A stretch of 64,000 nucleotides of DNA from NCBI GenBank assembly GCA_041398605.1, contig JAWKUK010000004.1, positions 186,001 through 250,000 of the forward strand. Reading direction: 5' to 3'. This document shows positions 24,742 through 33,243 of the stretch, one piece after another. The notes under the pieces were generated by a model that searched no databases, was not told where the DNA came from, and saw only the letters and a list, made by a program, of their open reading frames with translations. A program made the translations under genes and the position numbers. How positions within the stretch are numbered: position 1 is the first letter of the stretch; each line of letters begins with the position of its first letter. The stretch comes from JAWKUK01 sp041398605. Lineage in GTDB: Bacteria > Planctomycetota > UBA1135 > GCA-002686595.

Positions 24742-26232
24742 TCAGCGACCCAGCCGCGGCTCACCGTCGCGCCACGTCGGGGTCAGCTCACCAGAGGCGA
24801 GCGCGCGCAACGCAACGAGGCCGACCTCCGCGCAGCGCGCCATGTGCGCGTAATCGAGCGTGTGCCATTCGTCGCGCACTTGATGGTAGTTCGGGTTCTC
24901 ACCGCCGGTCGAGAGCGTGTGTGCGACGACCCCGAGCCGCGCGAAGCTGACGTTGTCGGAGCGCGCAAAGAAGTTCATCTTCGGCCGCGGATCAGCGACC
25001 ACGGGCAGGCCGAGCGCGACGAGCGCCTCACCCAGGGTGGAGCGCTCGAAGCCGGTCAACCACGGCTGACTCACGCCGTCCGCGCCCGTCGTCAAGGGGT
25101 CGGGCATCCCGAGCATCTCGAGGTTCAGGTTGGCCACCGTGCGCTCGATCGGCCACGCCGGCGCATCCACGTAGTCCCCTGAACCGAGCAGCCCGGCCTC
25201 CTCCCCGGTCACGAGCAGGAAGACCACGCTGCGCGCGGGCCGCGGCCCCGCTGTGAGGCAACGCGCGAGCTCGAGCGCCACCGCGCAGCCCGACGCGTCG
25301 TCGTCGGCGCCGTTGGCGATCACGTCCGCTTCGGTCGCGCCTGCGCGGCCGATCGCCTGAATGCCGATGTGGTCGCGGTGAGCGCTGACGACGATCGCCT
25401 CTTGGGCCAGCTCGGGGCGCTCGGCGGTGCCGACGCCGCGCAGGACACCGACCAGGTTGACGTCGTCCACCGGCACGAAGGACAGGTGCGGCACGAAGTC
25501 GACGGCGACGACCTCCCCGGCGGCCAAGCGCTCCGCCAGCGGCCCGGACAGCGTCAAGCGGACCTCGCCGCCCGGTTGCGGCTCCTTGGTCGCTGGGCCA
25601 AAAGGCCCTGGGACGATCGGGGTGCCGCGCCGGTCACCGCCGGGAACGAGGACGATCGGAGGGCGCCGGTCCGCGAGCGCTGGGTCGTCGAGCCAGCGGC
25701 GCGCCCTGCCCTGGGAGCCCGTCAGCGCGAGCGCGACGTCGCTGGCCGCGGCGGCCCGCACCTCCTCTTCGGTGCCCGCGGTGCGCACGGCGACCTCGCC
25801 GAGCGTCGGCGGGGTGCCCGTCGGGAACACCCCGAACTCCGTGCCGGCCTCGAGCTGGTGCCAGACGCCGTCGCTCGTTTGGACGCGCAGCTCCGGCGGC
25901 GCGCTGAAGCGGCGCTGCACGAGGGTCAAGGGCGCGAGGAACGTCCCGGCCTGGCCGAGGGGCTCGAGGCCGACGGCCTCGAGCTCTGCGGCCATGTAGC
26001 GCGCTGCCGCGCGGCTGCCTGCGCTGCCGAGCTTGCGCCCCTCGAAGGCGTCGGCGGAGAGGAGGCGGACGGTGCGCTGGAGGTTCTCGGCCGAGATGTC
26101 GCTCGAGGCGCTCGCAGCCGCAACGGGGACCGCGCCGCCACCCGCGCGCGGCTCCGAGGACTCCAGCGGATCATGGACGATCAGGGCCGCGGCCGCGATG
26201 GCCGAGAGACAGGCGTGGAATGCGGGTGCCAT
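24742..26232 (-). CDS. exported M28-family metallopeptidase
   Basis: The product is 496 residues. A signal peptide (HACLSAIAAAALIVHD) is followed by an alanine/serine-rich spacer. A PA-like insert region is likely between about 130 and 250. The di-zinc peptidase core shows SAHRDHIG, NGADDDASGCAVALELA, LVTGEEAGLLGS (catalytic Glu pair), NLNLEMLGMPDP and a late histidine in VRDEWHTLDYAH, all in the order of M28 peptidases. It is probably an exported aminopeptidase or carboxypeptidase that releases amino acids from peptides. The neighbours are a convergent or co-directional methyltransferase and a small HisC-like fragment; no operon is evident. Confidence 0.9.
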   Translation of the reverse strand: MAPAFHACLSAIAAAALIVHDPLESSEPRAGGGAVPVAAASASSDISAENLQRTVRLLSADAFEGRKLGSAGSRAAARYMAAELEAVGLEPLGQAGTFLAPLTLVQRRFSAPPELRVQTSDGVWHQLEAGTEFGVFPTGTPPTLGEVAVRTAGTEEEVRAAAASDVALALTGSQGRARRWLDDPALADRRPPIVLVPGGDRRGTPIVPGPFGPATKEPQPGGEVRLTLSGPLAERLAAGEVVAVDFVPHLSFVPVDDVNLVGVLRGVGTAERPELAQEAIVVSAHRDHIGIQAIGRAGATEADVIANGADDDASGCAVALELARCLTAGPRPARSVVFLLVTGEEAGLLGSGDYVDAPAWPIERTVANLNLEMLGMPDPLTTGADGVSQPWLTGFERSTLGEALVALGLPVVADPRPKMNFFARSDNVSFARLGVVAHTLSTGGENPNYHQVRDEWHTLDYAHMARCAEVGLVALRALASGELTPTWRDGEPRLGR

Positions 26233-26426
26233 AGGAGCGACAGCTTAGTGCTGAATCGCCGCCTGTCGCGCCCCGAACCCGTCGCGCCCCGAACCTCAAC
26301 CCAGCCCGAACGCGGCCTGAGCACCGCACTGCGGCCCACCGCGGCCCTCCGGCGCCGCTGCACGGATGCAGCAGCAACGCCGCGGCCCCCCGCGCTCCGT
26401 CGGCCCCGCTGGACCCACGCGGCGGG

Positions 26427-26693
26427 TCAGCAGCAGACCTCGCGCAAGGTCTTCAGGAGCGCTTCGTTCTCCTTCGGCTCGCCGACGTGGACGCGCACGG
26501 CGCCTGTGATGCCGCGCGGCACGCTGAGGATGCCCGGCGCGAGGCGCCGATTGACCTTGCGGGCCAGCTCGTGCGGCTGCTCGACCTCGAGCAGGATCCA
26601 GTCGCCGATCGACGGCTTGGGGCGGATCCCGGGGATCGTCGCCAGGCGCGAAGAGAACCGGTCCTTCTCGTCGCAGGTGTATTCCGCGGCCAT
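26427..26693 (-). CDS. stand-alone domain resembling the C-terminus of histidinol-phosphate aminotransferase
   Basis: The product is 88 residues from ATG 26693, with a good ribosome binding site (GGAGGG about ten bases upstream). An upstream in-frame start at 26762 lacks one. The sequence LATIPGIRPKPSIGDWILLE, ARKVNRRLAPGILSVPRG and TGAVRVHVGEPKENEALLKT follows the small C-terminal domain of HisC-type class I/II aminotransferases, including the arginine in RVHVGEPKEN used for substrate carboxylate binding. The PLP lysine domain is missing and nothing like it is seen in any frame upstream. It may be a conserved small protein that has been repurposed, or a gene fragment. The intact ribosome binding site and lack of stops favour a real small protein. 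Confidence 0.6.
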   Translation of the reverse strand: MAAEYTCDEKDRFSSRLATIPGIRPKPSIGDWILLEVEQPHELARKVNRRLAPGILSVPRGITGAVRVHVGEPKENEALLKTLREVCC

Positions 26694-26901
26694 GTTTCCC
26701 TCCAGTTGCGGTGTGGGCCCGACGCAGGCCGCGAACGGCCGAGTCAGGCGCTTCTGCCTCATGCAGCGCGGGCCCTAGCCGCGCTCCCGTGACGTGCCGT
26801 GGCTCGGAGTGTGCGGCTCCGAGACACGGCGCGGCGGAAACATAGCGCGCGCGCAGCAAAGTGCGCAAGCGCGCACTTCACGTGCGGGCGTGTGACACGC
26901 C

Positions 26902-27825
26902 ATGCTCATGGCCGTGACCGACACCCCCTTATCGCTCCGCGTCGCAGGTTCGACCTCGAACTTGGGCCCGGGCTTCGACTGCCTCGGCCTGTGTGTGTCG
27001 CTCTTCCTCGACGTGAGCTGCGAGCTCACCCACGACGCCGCAACACGGGTCGAGCGCCGTGGCGAGCCCGTCGAGGTGTCCGCTGAGCAGGACCTGCTCG
27101 TGCTCGCGTTCCAACGCGGGCGAGCGCTCGCAGGCGCGGAGCCAGCGACCGCGCGCTTTCTCGTCGACTCGGAGATCCCGTTCGGGCGCGGGTTCGGCAG
27201 CAGCGGCGCGGCCGTCGCGGCGGGCCTCGTGTTGGGTGTGCGCTCGGCAGGCGTCGACGAGCGCGTGCTCGGCCACCGCTTGCTGACCGCGGGGCTGGCC
27301 CTCGAAGGGCACCCCGACAACGTCGTCGCCTCGCTGCGCGGAGGCTGCACGCTGGGAGTGCCGCTCGCAAGCGGCGGGCTCGAGGTGCTCGACATCGAGG
27401 TCGCGCCGACGATCGGATGGGCCGTCGCGTGGCCCGCGACGCCTTTGCCGACGCCGGTCGCGCGGCGCGCCCTGCCGACCCATGTGTCGTTGGAGGACGC
27501 CGTCGAGAACCCGCGGCGCCTCGCGCTCCTCCTGGAAGGGCTGCGGCGCGGCGCCCCCCACCTCCTGACCGAGGGAGTCCAGGACCGGCTGCATGAGCGC
27601 TATCGGCTGCCCTTGATCCCTGGCGCCGCCGAGGCGCTGGCGGCGGGACGCGCGGCGGGCGCGTACGCCGTGACCTTGAGCGGCGCAGGGTCCGGGCTCA
27701 TCGCGCTCGCGCCGCCCCACCGTGTCGAGGCCGTCGTGGCTGCGCTCGTCTCACATCTGGGACCAGGTGCCACAGGGCGCCCGGTGAGCTGCGTCCCCCA
27801 CGGCGCCGCGCGGCGCGATTCGTGA
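26902..27825 (+). CDS. thrB: homoserine kinase (GHMP family)
   Basis: The product is 307 residues; ATG 26902 or the ATG two codons on (26908) may be used. It phosphorylates homoserine with ATP in threonine synthesis. Motifs are VAGSTSNLGPGFDCLGL at the start, the GHMP ATP loop PFGRGFGSSGAAVAAGLVLG, LALEGHPDNVVASLRGG (substrate and Mg site), and the C-terminal VTLSGAGSGLIAL. Length agrees with ThrB (about 300). No other threonine gene (thrC, hom) is adjacent, so the pathway is not clustered here. Confidence 0.92.
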   Translation: MLMAVTDTPLSLRVAGSTSNLGPGFDCLGLCVSLFLDVSCELTHDAATRVERRGEPVEVSAEQDLLVLAFQRGRALAGAEPATARFLVDSEIPFGRGFGSSGAAVAAGLVLGVRSAGVDERVLGHRLLTAGLALEGHPDNVVASLRGGCTLGVPLASGGLEVLDIEVAPTIGWAVAWPATPLPTPVARRALPTHVSLEDAVENPRRLALLLEGLRRGAPHLLTEGVQDRLHERYRLPLIPGAAEALAAGRAAGAYAVTLSGAGSGLIALAPPHRVEAVVAALVSHLGPGATGRPVSCVPHGAARRDS

Positions 27826-28016
27826 ACGGCAGATGATCCCGGGATCGAACTCACGCCGGTCGAACGAGAATCTCATGTCGTTGACCGGGAGCCGGAACCT
27901 CAGAGTCGGTCAGACTGTCAGAGGAGACACCTGGCGCGCCGAGCAGCCGCCAGGGCTCCCTCCACGCACCTCGCACGTCCGCGCCCTCGCTCGTCCCTCC
28001 TCGATCGCTCTCCCGC

Positions 28017-29501
28017 ATGTCACCCTCTCTGTCCCTCCACTCCCTGCGCGCCTTCAGCCTCGGCCTCGGCCTCCTCGCTGCGTCGACGACTGCCTCGGGG
28101 CAAGCTCCATTCCAGTCACCGCAGGCGGGCCTGACCCAAGTGCACTACGCGGTCGGCCAGGTGTTCTCGACGTGGCGCGCGTTCACGCTGTCCCCGCTCT
28201 TCCGCCAAGCGGGGTTGCGCTGCCTGACACCGACACGCGCGCAGCAGCTCGCGAACCAGCCGGGCGGCAGCTCGTTCGTTCCGGGTGACTGCAGCGGCAG
28301 CTTGACGAGCCCGCTGCCCGCCTACTCGCCTGCGAACCTCGACGTCGTCGTGATCGACGTCGCGTTCCACGTGATCCAGTCCACGTCGGGCCAGGGGAAC
28401 GTCTCGGATACGCAGATCCACAATCAGATCGACATCCTGAACGAGGACTACCGGGCGCTCGCAGGGAGCCTCGGCGCGCCGGGCGTCGACACGAAGATCG
28501 AGTTCCGTCTCGCGCAGGTCGACCCGCAGGGGAATGCGACGACGGGCATCACGCGCACGTCGAACAACAACTGGTTCAACGACACGGGGAACTACTGGAA
28601 CTCGCTCGCGTGGGACCCGTCCCGTTACCTCAACATCTACTCGAACCAGGCGAGCGGCGCCCTCGGCTACGTGCCGTTCCTGCCGCAGCTCGGGAACGTC
28701 GGCTCGAGCTCGGACCGCGTCGTCGTCCTGTGGTCGGCGGTCGGGCGCAATGCCCCGATCGGCGCGCCATTCAACCAGGGCCGCTCGGCGACGCACGAGA
28801 TCGGCCACTACCTCGGCCTGTATCACACGTTCGAGGGTGGCTGCGGGGGTGCGTCTTGTTACACGACGGGCGACCTGATCTGTGACACAAACGCCGAGTC
28901 CACCGCGAACTTCGGCTGCAACGCGGGCTCGTCGAGCTGTGGCAGCACCGACCCGGTGCGCAACTACATGAACTACAGCGACGACACCTGCATGAACCAG
29001 TTCACGGAGGAGCAAGCGCGCCGCATGCGTTGCACCCTCTTGTACTGGCGCCCGACGCTGGCGCAGCCGGTAGGCCCGACGCTCGGCACGAACTACTGCA
29101 CGGCGAACGCCAACAGCTCGGGCATGCCTGGCCTGCTCGTTGGCTCGGGCACGCGCGACCTCGCGAACAACGACTTCGCCCTCGTCGCGACGCAGCTGCC
29201 GCTGAACTCGATCGGGTTCTTCATCGCCTCGAGGACCCAAGCGTTCATCGCGAACGCCGGCGGCTCTTCGGGCAACCTCTGCGTCGGCGGCTCGACGGGC
29301 CGCTATCTCTCGCAGCTCGGCAACTCCGGCTTCTTCGGCCAGATCCCGCTGGCGGTCGACGTGCACTCGATGCCCCAGCCGAACGGGAACGTCGCAGCGC
29401 AGGCTGGCGAGACGTGGAACTTCCAGCTCTGGCACCGCGACGCTGTGCTCGGCTTCCCGACGTCGAACTTCACCGACGGCTACTCGATCACGTTCCAGTG
29501 A
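28017..29501 (+). CDS. secreted M43-type (pappalysin-like) zinc metalloprotease with shared C-terminal domain
   Basis: The product is 494 residues. A signal peptide (FSLGLGLLAASTTASGQA) is followed by a propeptide-like region and the catalytic domain. The zinc motif HEIGHYLGLYH at residues 260-270 has the full HEXXHXXGXXH form of metzincins. The Met-turn is at about residue 318 (YMNYSDDTC). Several cysteines before it match pappalysin-family (M43) disulfides. From residue 357 (GTNYCTANANSSG) to the end is a beta-rich domain of about 138 residues that recurs in the protein at 57405-58343 and contains FFIASRTQ and GETWNFQLWHRD. It is likely a secretion, sorting or surface-attachment domain of this lineage. 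Confidence 0.88.
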   Translation: MSPSLSLHSLRAFSLGLGLLAASTTASGQAPFQSPQAGLTQVHYAVGQVFSTWRAFTLSPLFRQAGLRCLTPTRAQQLANQPGGSSFVPGDCSGSLTSPLPAYSPANLDVVVIDVAFHVIQSTSGQGNVSDTQIHNQIDILNEDYRALAGSLGAPGVDTKIEFRLAQVDPQGNATTGITRTSNNNWFNDTGNYWNSLAWDPSRYLNIYSNQASGALGYVPFLPQLGNVGSSSDRVVVLWSAVGRNAPIGAPFNQGRSATHEIGHYLGLYHTFEGGCGGASCYTTGDLICDTNAESTANFGCNAGSSSCGSTDPVRNYMNYSDDTCMNQFTEEQARRMRCTLLYWRPTLAQPVGPTLGTNYCTANANSSGMPGLLVGSGTRDLANNDFALVATQLPLNSIGFFIASRTQAFIANAGGSSGNLCVGGSTGRYLSQLGNSGFFGQIPLAVDVHSMPQPNGNVAAQAGETWNFQLWHRDAVLGFPTSNFTDGYSITFQ

Positions 29502-29527
29502 CAGCCGGAGACCGAGCAGCGGCGTCG

Positions 29528-31570
29528 ATGAGGCGCCGCTGCGCATTGGGGCCGACGCTGGCTGCGCTGTTCGCGGCGCTGCTGGTCGGCGAGGCGAGCG
29601 CGGGGTCGATGTCCCGCGCCGGCCTCGTGCATGGGGCCGTGTGCGCCGCTGTTGGCTCGCGCCTGACCGGCGACGGCGACGTCGGCGAACGTGCCCTCGC
29701 GGGCGGCGGGCGCGCGCTCGTCGTTTCCGACCGCACGGTCGCGGCCGGCATAGCCCGGCTCGGTTTCCCGGCGCTCGCGACCGCGACGGAGCTGGCCGCG
29801 CTCGCGGAGCCGCTCGAGGCCGCTGCGCGCGCTGCGCTCGGCCCCGGCGCGGCGGTCACGCTCGAGGTCGAGCGCGATGACGCCTCGCTCGTCTTCGCGC
29901 TCAGCGGCCCGCGCGCGAACCTCGGCAAGGCCGCTGCGCGCGTCGTACGGGCGCTGGCAGCGCCGTTGGCGACGTCCCCCATCCAGGCGACGACCAAGGC
30001 TGACTCGCCCGTCGCGCGCCGCGACTATGTCGATCTGACGGGCGCGCGACGCCCCTTCGGCCCCGATCCCGACGGCGACGGCGCAGCAGCGACGGCGCTC
30101 GCGTCCATCGAGCCCACGACGCACGCTGACGGTGAGGCCGCGCCGCCGCGGACGCTCGCGGACCTCCAAGCAGCGATCATTCGCCGCGAGGGGCTCGTGC
30201 TCGCGCTCGTCAGCGACCTCGAGCTCGACGCGGCCGCGGCGCTCGGAGAGGAGCTCGCGGCGGTCTTGCCGTCTCGGAGCGGCGCTGCCACGCGCTCGTG
30301 GTCGCTCGCGGTGCCGTTGACGCGGGAGGTCCTCGTCCGTGCCGAACCCGGGCTCACGCTGGGCGGGTTCGCGGTGTTCGGCGCTGGCTGCCGCGCTGAT
30401 GCGCCGGACGCGGCGGCGCTGCTGGTGCTCGAAGAGTCGCTCACGGAGGCGCTGAATCAGACCGTGCCGGACGCGGGCTTCTGCCATGCGCCTGGTTGGG
30501 GTTGCTCGGGGCGCATCAGCGCGTGGTGCACGGCGCCGCCTGCGGTGCTGCACGAGCGCGCAGCAGCGCTCCTTGCGACCCTCGCGGGCGCGGGCGGGGT
30601 CACGCGCGAGGCGTTCGAGCGCGCCCGCGCGAACGCGTTGCTCCGCATCGAGGGTTCGGCGACCGCGCCGCCGGCAGGGGCGGCCCCCGCTTCGGCTTTG
30701 AAGTCGGCGGTCGAAGCGGCAACGGAGCAGCTTGTGCGGGAGCAGCGGCTCGCGCTGCGCGGCGCACCGACGGGCTGGCTGGCGTCCCTCGCGACGGAGG
30801 TCGCGCGCATCGAGCCCGCGGCACTGGAGTTCGCTGCGCAGCGTTACTTCGACGGCGGTGAGTTGATCGCGGCGGCGTACACGGCGACGGAGCACGTCCA
30901 AGCGCTCGAGGCGTTGGGCGCGATCGTCGAGTACTCACCGGCGGACGAGGGCGACGGCCATGCGAACGGCCGAGCGCAGGTCGAGGCCGAGCGGCGGGCG
31001 GCAGATGCGGCGGTGCAGCAGCTCTTCGACGTGCTCGGCGGCCGCTCGCGGTTCGCTTCGGCGCGCGCGGCGGAGTTGGTCTTCGAGGCATCGCTCGAAG
31101 GCGCGCAGGCGCTGCGCTGCACACAGGTCCTGGACCTCGAGCTGCCGCGCTTCGTCCTCCGCGTAGACGACGGCGGCCGCACGGTGCTAGGTGACGACGC
31201 GGCACAGTGGTCCGGCGCGGGCGTGACCCGCGCGCTCGACCGCGACGCGCTCGCGCACGAGGCGCGCCTCGGCCTGTTCACGGTGCTGCACCGCCTCGCG
31301 ATCGAGCAGATCGAGGGCCGCTTGACCGACGCGGGCCTCGTCCTGGAGGAGGCGGGCGAGCCGTTGTGTGTCTTGACGTTCGACGAGGAGGGGCGGCCGT
31401 TGACCCTCACCGACACCGGCCCGCGCGCGCTGCGCTGGCGCTTCGCCGACTGGTCACGCGCGGAGGGCCGCGTCGTGCCGCTGACGATCACGGACGAAGC
31501 ACGCGGTCCCCGCGTGTCGCTGGAGTCCGTGCGCTTCTTCGAGCGCTTCGACGCGAAGCTGGTCAAGTAG
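29528..31570 (+). CDS. exported M16-like protein lacking the zinc motif
   Basis: The product is 680 residues. A signal peptide (LGPTLAALFAALLVGEASAG) starts at ATG 29528; the upstream part of the frame is the wrong frame of the protease gene. The middle, with RTLADLQAAIIRREGLVLAL and LGGFAVFGAGCRADAPDAAA to VTREAFERARANALLRIE, follows the C-terminal domain pattern of M16 (insulinase-like) peptidases. The HxxEH zinc motif is absent, so it would be a non-catalytic subunit or a degenerate member. It lies 26 bases after the M43-type protease gene on the same strand and may be co-transcribed with it. M16 kinship is a by-eye judgement. Confidence 0.55.
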   Translation: MRRRCALGPTLAALFAALLVGEASAGSMSRAGLVHGAVCAAVGSRLTGDGDVGERALAGGGRALVVSDRTVAAGIARLGFPALATATELAALAEPLEAAARAALGPGAAVTLEVERDDASLVFALSGPRANLGKAAARVVRALAAPLATSPIQATTKADSPVARRDYVDLTGARRPFGPDPDGDGAAATALASIEPTTHADGEAAPPRTLADLQAAIIRREGLVLALVSDLELDAAAALGEELAAVLPSRSGAATRSWSLAVPLTREVLVRAEPGLTLGGFAVFGAGCRADAPDAAALLVLEESLTEALNQTVPDAGFCHAPGWGCSGRISAWCTAPPAVLHERAAALLATLAGAGGVTREAFERARANALLRIEGSATAPPAGAAPASALKSAVEAATEQLVREQRLALRGAPTGWLASLATEVARIEPAALEFAAQRYFDGGELIAAAYTATEHVQALEALGAIVEYSPADEGDGHANGRAQVEAERRAADAAVQQLFDVLGGRSRFASARAAELVFEASLEGAQALRCTQVLDLELPRFVLRVDDGGRTVLGDDAAQWSGAGVTRALDRDALAHEARLGLFTVLHRLAIEQIEGRLTDAGLVLEEAGEPLCVLTFDEEGRPLTLTDTGPRALRWRFADWSRAEGRVVPLTITDEARGPRVSLESVRFFERFDAKLVK

Positions 31571-31614
31571 CGCGCGCGCATGGCGCTCGCCGTGCCTCTT
31601 TGCCCTCCACACGA

Positions 31615-31690
31615 GGAGCCTGCGCCACAGAATGCGGCTCCGGCGCGCGGGAGCGCCACGCTGCGAATCGCGGTCTGTGGCGCAGGCTCC
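31615..31690. repeat. palindromic element, copies B and C of the dispersed repeat
   Basis: A 17-bp perfect inverted repeat (GGAGCCTGCGCCACAGA at 31615-31631; complement at 31674-31690) encloses 42 bases. The right half matches the repeat at 9558-9582 in 23 of 25 bases. The element lies between a plus-strand gene end (31570) and the 3' end of the minus-strand toxin-antitoxin remnant, so it could terminate both. Confidence 0.65.
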
Positions 31691-31710
31691 CAGGGGCAAG
31701 TGTCCGACCC

Positions 31711-31851
31711 TCAGGGCCGGAGTTCCAGCACCGCGGCGACCGGGTCGGCGTGGAATGTGAGGACACGTTCTTTGGCGCGTCGCAGGAGCGCTTCAACTGC
31801 GGCCGTGGGCGCATTGCCGATCCCGCGCAAGAGACGGAGACCGTGTGTCAT
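31711..31851 (-). pseudogene. remnant of a DUF5615 PIN-like toxin gene (C-terminal part only)
   Basis: A 46-codon frame starts with ATG at 31851, overlapping the antitoxin stop (ATGA) exactly as an intact toxin gene would. Its sequence (RGIGNAPTAAVEALLRR and FHADPVAAVLELRP) matches the C-terminal end of DUF5615 PIN-like toxins, whose usual ending is like LRLGNAPTAAVEALL. The N-terminal nuclease core of about 70 residues, with the DEN and later acidic residues, is missing. An internal deletion that kept the start codon and the 3' end explains this best. It should be non-toxic. Confidence 0.6.
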
Positions 31852-32075
31852 GCCGCCGGCGGTCCCCACCACCGACGATCACGCTGCGCCGCAAAGGCGA
31901 GCGCTGCGCGGATGTCCTCCCGGGCGAGGGCGTCGAAGTCCGCCAGGATCTCATCCTCCGACATACCACCCGCGAGGTACTCGAGGATGTCGTAAACGGT
32001 GATCCGCGTGCCGGTGATGCAGGGCTTCCCACTGCGTACCCCAGGCGTGACGGTGATCCGGTCCTGCCAGGCCAT
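31848..32075 (-). CDS. DUF433 antitoxin
   Basis: The product is 75 residues from ATG 32075. MAWQDRITVTPGVRSGKPCI, TGTRITVYDILEYLAGGMSE and DEILADFDALAREDIRAAL follow the DUF433 family, known as the antitoxin partner of DUF5615 toxins. It contains a compact helix-turn-helix-like fold. The stop overlaps the start of the truncated toxin frame (ATGA). Longer in-frame starts up to 32318 lack resemblance to the family. The upstream 240 bases to the BtpA gene contain no gene; they hold a 7-bp inverted repeat (TGACTCG...CGAGTCA, 32281-32317) that overlaps the end of the BtpA gene. Confidence 0.85.
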   Translation of the reverse strand: MAWQDRITVTPGVRSGKPCITGTRITVYDILEYLAGGMSEDEILADFDALAREDIRAALAFAAQRDRRWWGPPAA

Positions 32076-32314
32076 GGACACGAGGGGAGCAGACCGCCGC
32101 AGGCTCGTGCGGGGCGTGGGCGATCGGCGTTCAGGCCGGCGCCGCATTCCTCGCGGACCTGGACCCCGGCCGAACCAGCTTGAGTGAGTGACTGAAGCCG
32201 GTCTTCGCACATCGCACCCGCGCGGCAGCTGTCGTGGGCCTCTGCACCGGACGCAGCCCTGCGGGCACAAAGGTGAGGTCTGACTCGTGCCGCAGCTCGA
32301 ATCGGCGCTTCGAG

Positions 32315-33109
32315 TCAACCCCGTACCGCAAGGAGGGCGCGCACGCGCTCAGCGTCCACCGGCGCGCTCAGGTCGCCGCCGACCTTGAGCGAGCTGCCGA
32401 CGATCGCGCCGTCGGCCGCGGCCAGCAGCGCGCGCGCGTTCGCGGCCGAGACCCCGGAGCCCAGCAGCAGCGGCACCTGCGGGCCGAGCGCCGCGCGCAC
32501 CTCCTGCACAAGGGCCGCCTGCGGCGCGGCGCCCGTCGCGCGGCCGCTCAAGATCAGCGCGTCCGCGAGCCCGCGCTTCCAGGCGTCCTCGGCCGCGTCG
32601 ATGAGCCGCTCGCCGCCGAGCGGGACCGCGTGCTTGACGTGCACGTCCGCGAAGATCGCCACGCCAGGCGCGAGCCGCGCGCGCTCGCGCAGGGTCTCTG
32701 CCGCGCGGCCCTCGATCAGCCCCTGGTCCGTCAACATGGCGCCCGTGTGCACGTTGACCCGCACAAACGTCGCGCCTGTCGCGGCCGCGATGCCGAGGGC
32801 CGCGCGCGCGTCGTTGCGCAGCACGTTCACCCCCACCGGCAGGCCCGGCGCCGCGTCCCGCGCCGCCGCGACGCCGAGCGCCAGCGCCGCCACCGTCTCC
32901 GGCGGCACGCCGCCCGCGAAGAACGGCGCATCGCCGAAGTTCTCCACGATGATCCCGTGGGCCCCACCCTCGGCATAGGCGGCCGCGTCGCGCGCCGCTG
33001 CAGCGAGCACCGCGCGCATGTCGCCGCCAAAGCGCGGGGCGCCCGGCAGCGGGAGGAGGTGCACGACCCCGAGGAGGAAGGGGCGCGGGAGGTCCTGGAG
33101 GAGGCTCAT
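32315..33109 (-). CDS. BtpA/SgcQ-family TIM-barrel protein
   Basis: The product is 264 residues from ATG 33109; a longer start at 33157 adds an alanine/glycine-rich stretch. The TIM-barrel protein belongs to the BtpA family: LGVVHLLPLPGAPRFGG at the start, GAHGIIVENFGDAPFF, VGVNVLRNDARAALGIA, FVRVNVHTGAMLTDQG, FADVHVKHAVPLGG, and the end DGAIVGSSLKVGGDLSAPVD. In cyanobacteria BtpA is needed for photosystem I accumulation, while SgcQ lies in a sugar operon; in a non-photosynthetic bacterium the substrate is unknown, though a sugar-phosphate enzyme is likely. It stands alone between the toxin-antitoxin remnant and a divergent gene. Confidence 0.85.
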   Translation of the reverse strand: MSLLQDLPRPFLLGVVHLLPLPGAPRFGGDMRAVLAAAARDAAAYAEGGAHGIIVENFGDAPFFAGGVPPETVAALALGVAAARDAAPGLPVGVNVLRNDARAALGIAAATGATFVRVNVHTGAMLTDQGLIEGRAAETLRERARLAPGVAIFADVHVKHAVPLGGERLIDAAEDAWKRGLADALILSGRATGAAPQAALVQEVRAALGPQVPLLLGSGVSAANARALLAAADGAIVGSSLKVGGDLSAPVDAERVRALLAVRG

Positions 33110-33243
33110 CGGCCCAAGGTACGCGAGGAGGGCGCCCGCGCCCACGCCCGCGCCCACGGTGAGACCTTGATGTGCGCTTCACCTGTTCATAGGGCAAGCC
33201 GCGTAGAAGACCGGCCGAAAGTGCACTAGGAAGCAAGCAGAAA

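Noticed and set aside
32281..32317. LexA-like or antitoxin operator at the 7-bp inverted repeat
   Set aside because: The arms are short, the spacing is 23 bases and the right arm overlaps the end of the BtpA gene, so there is no good basis for an operator call.
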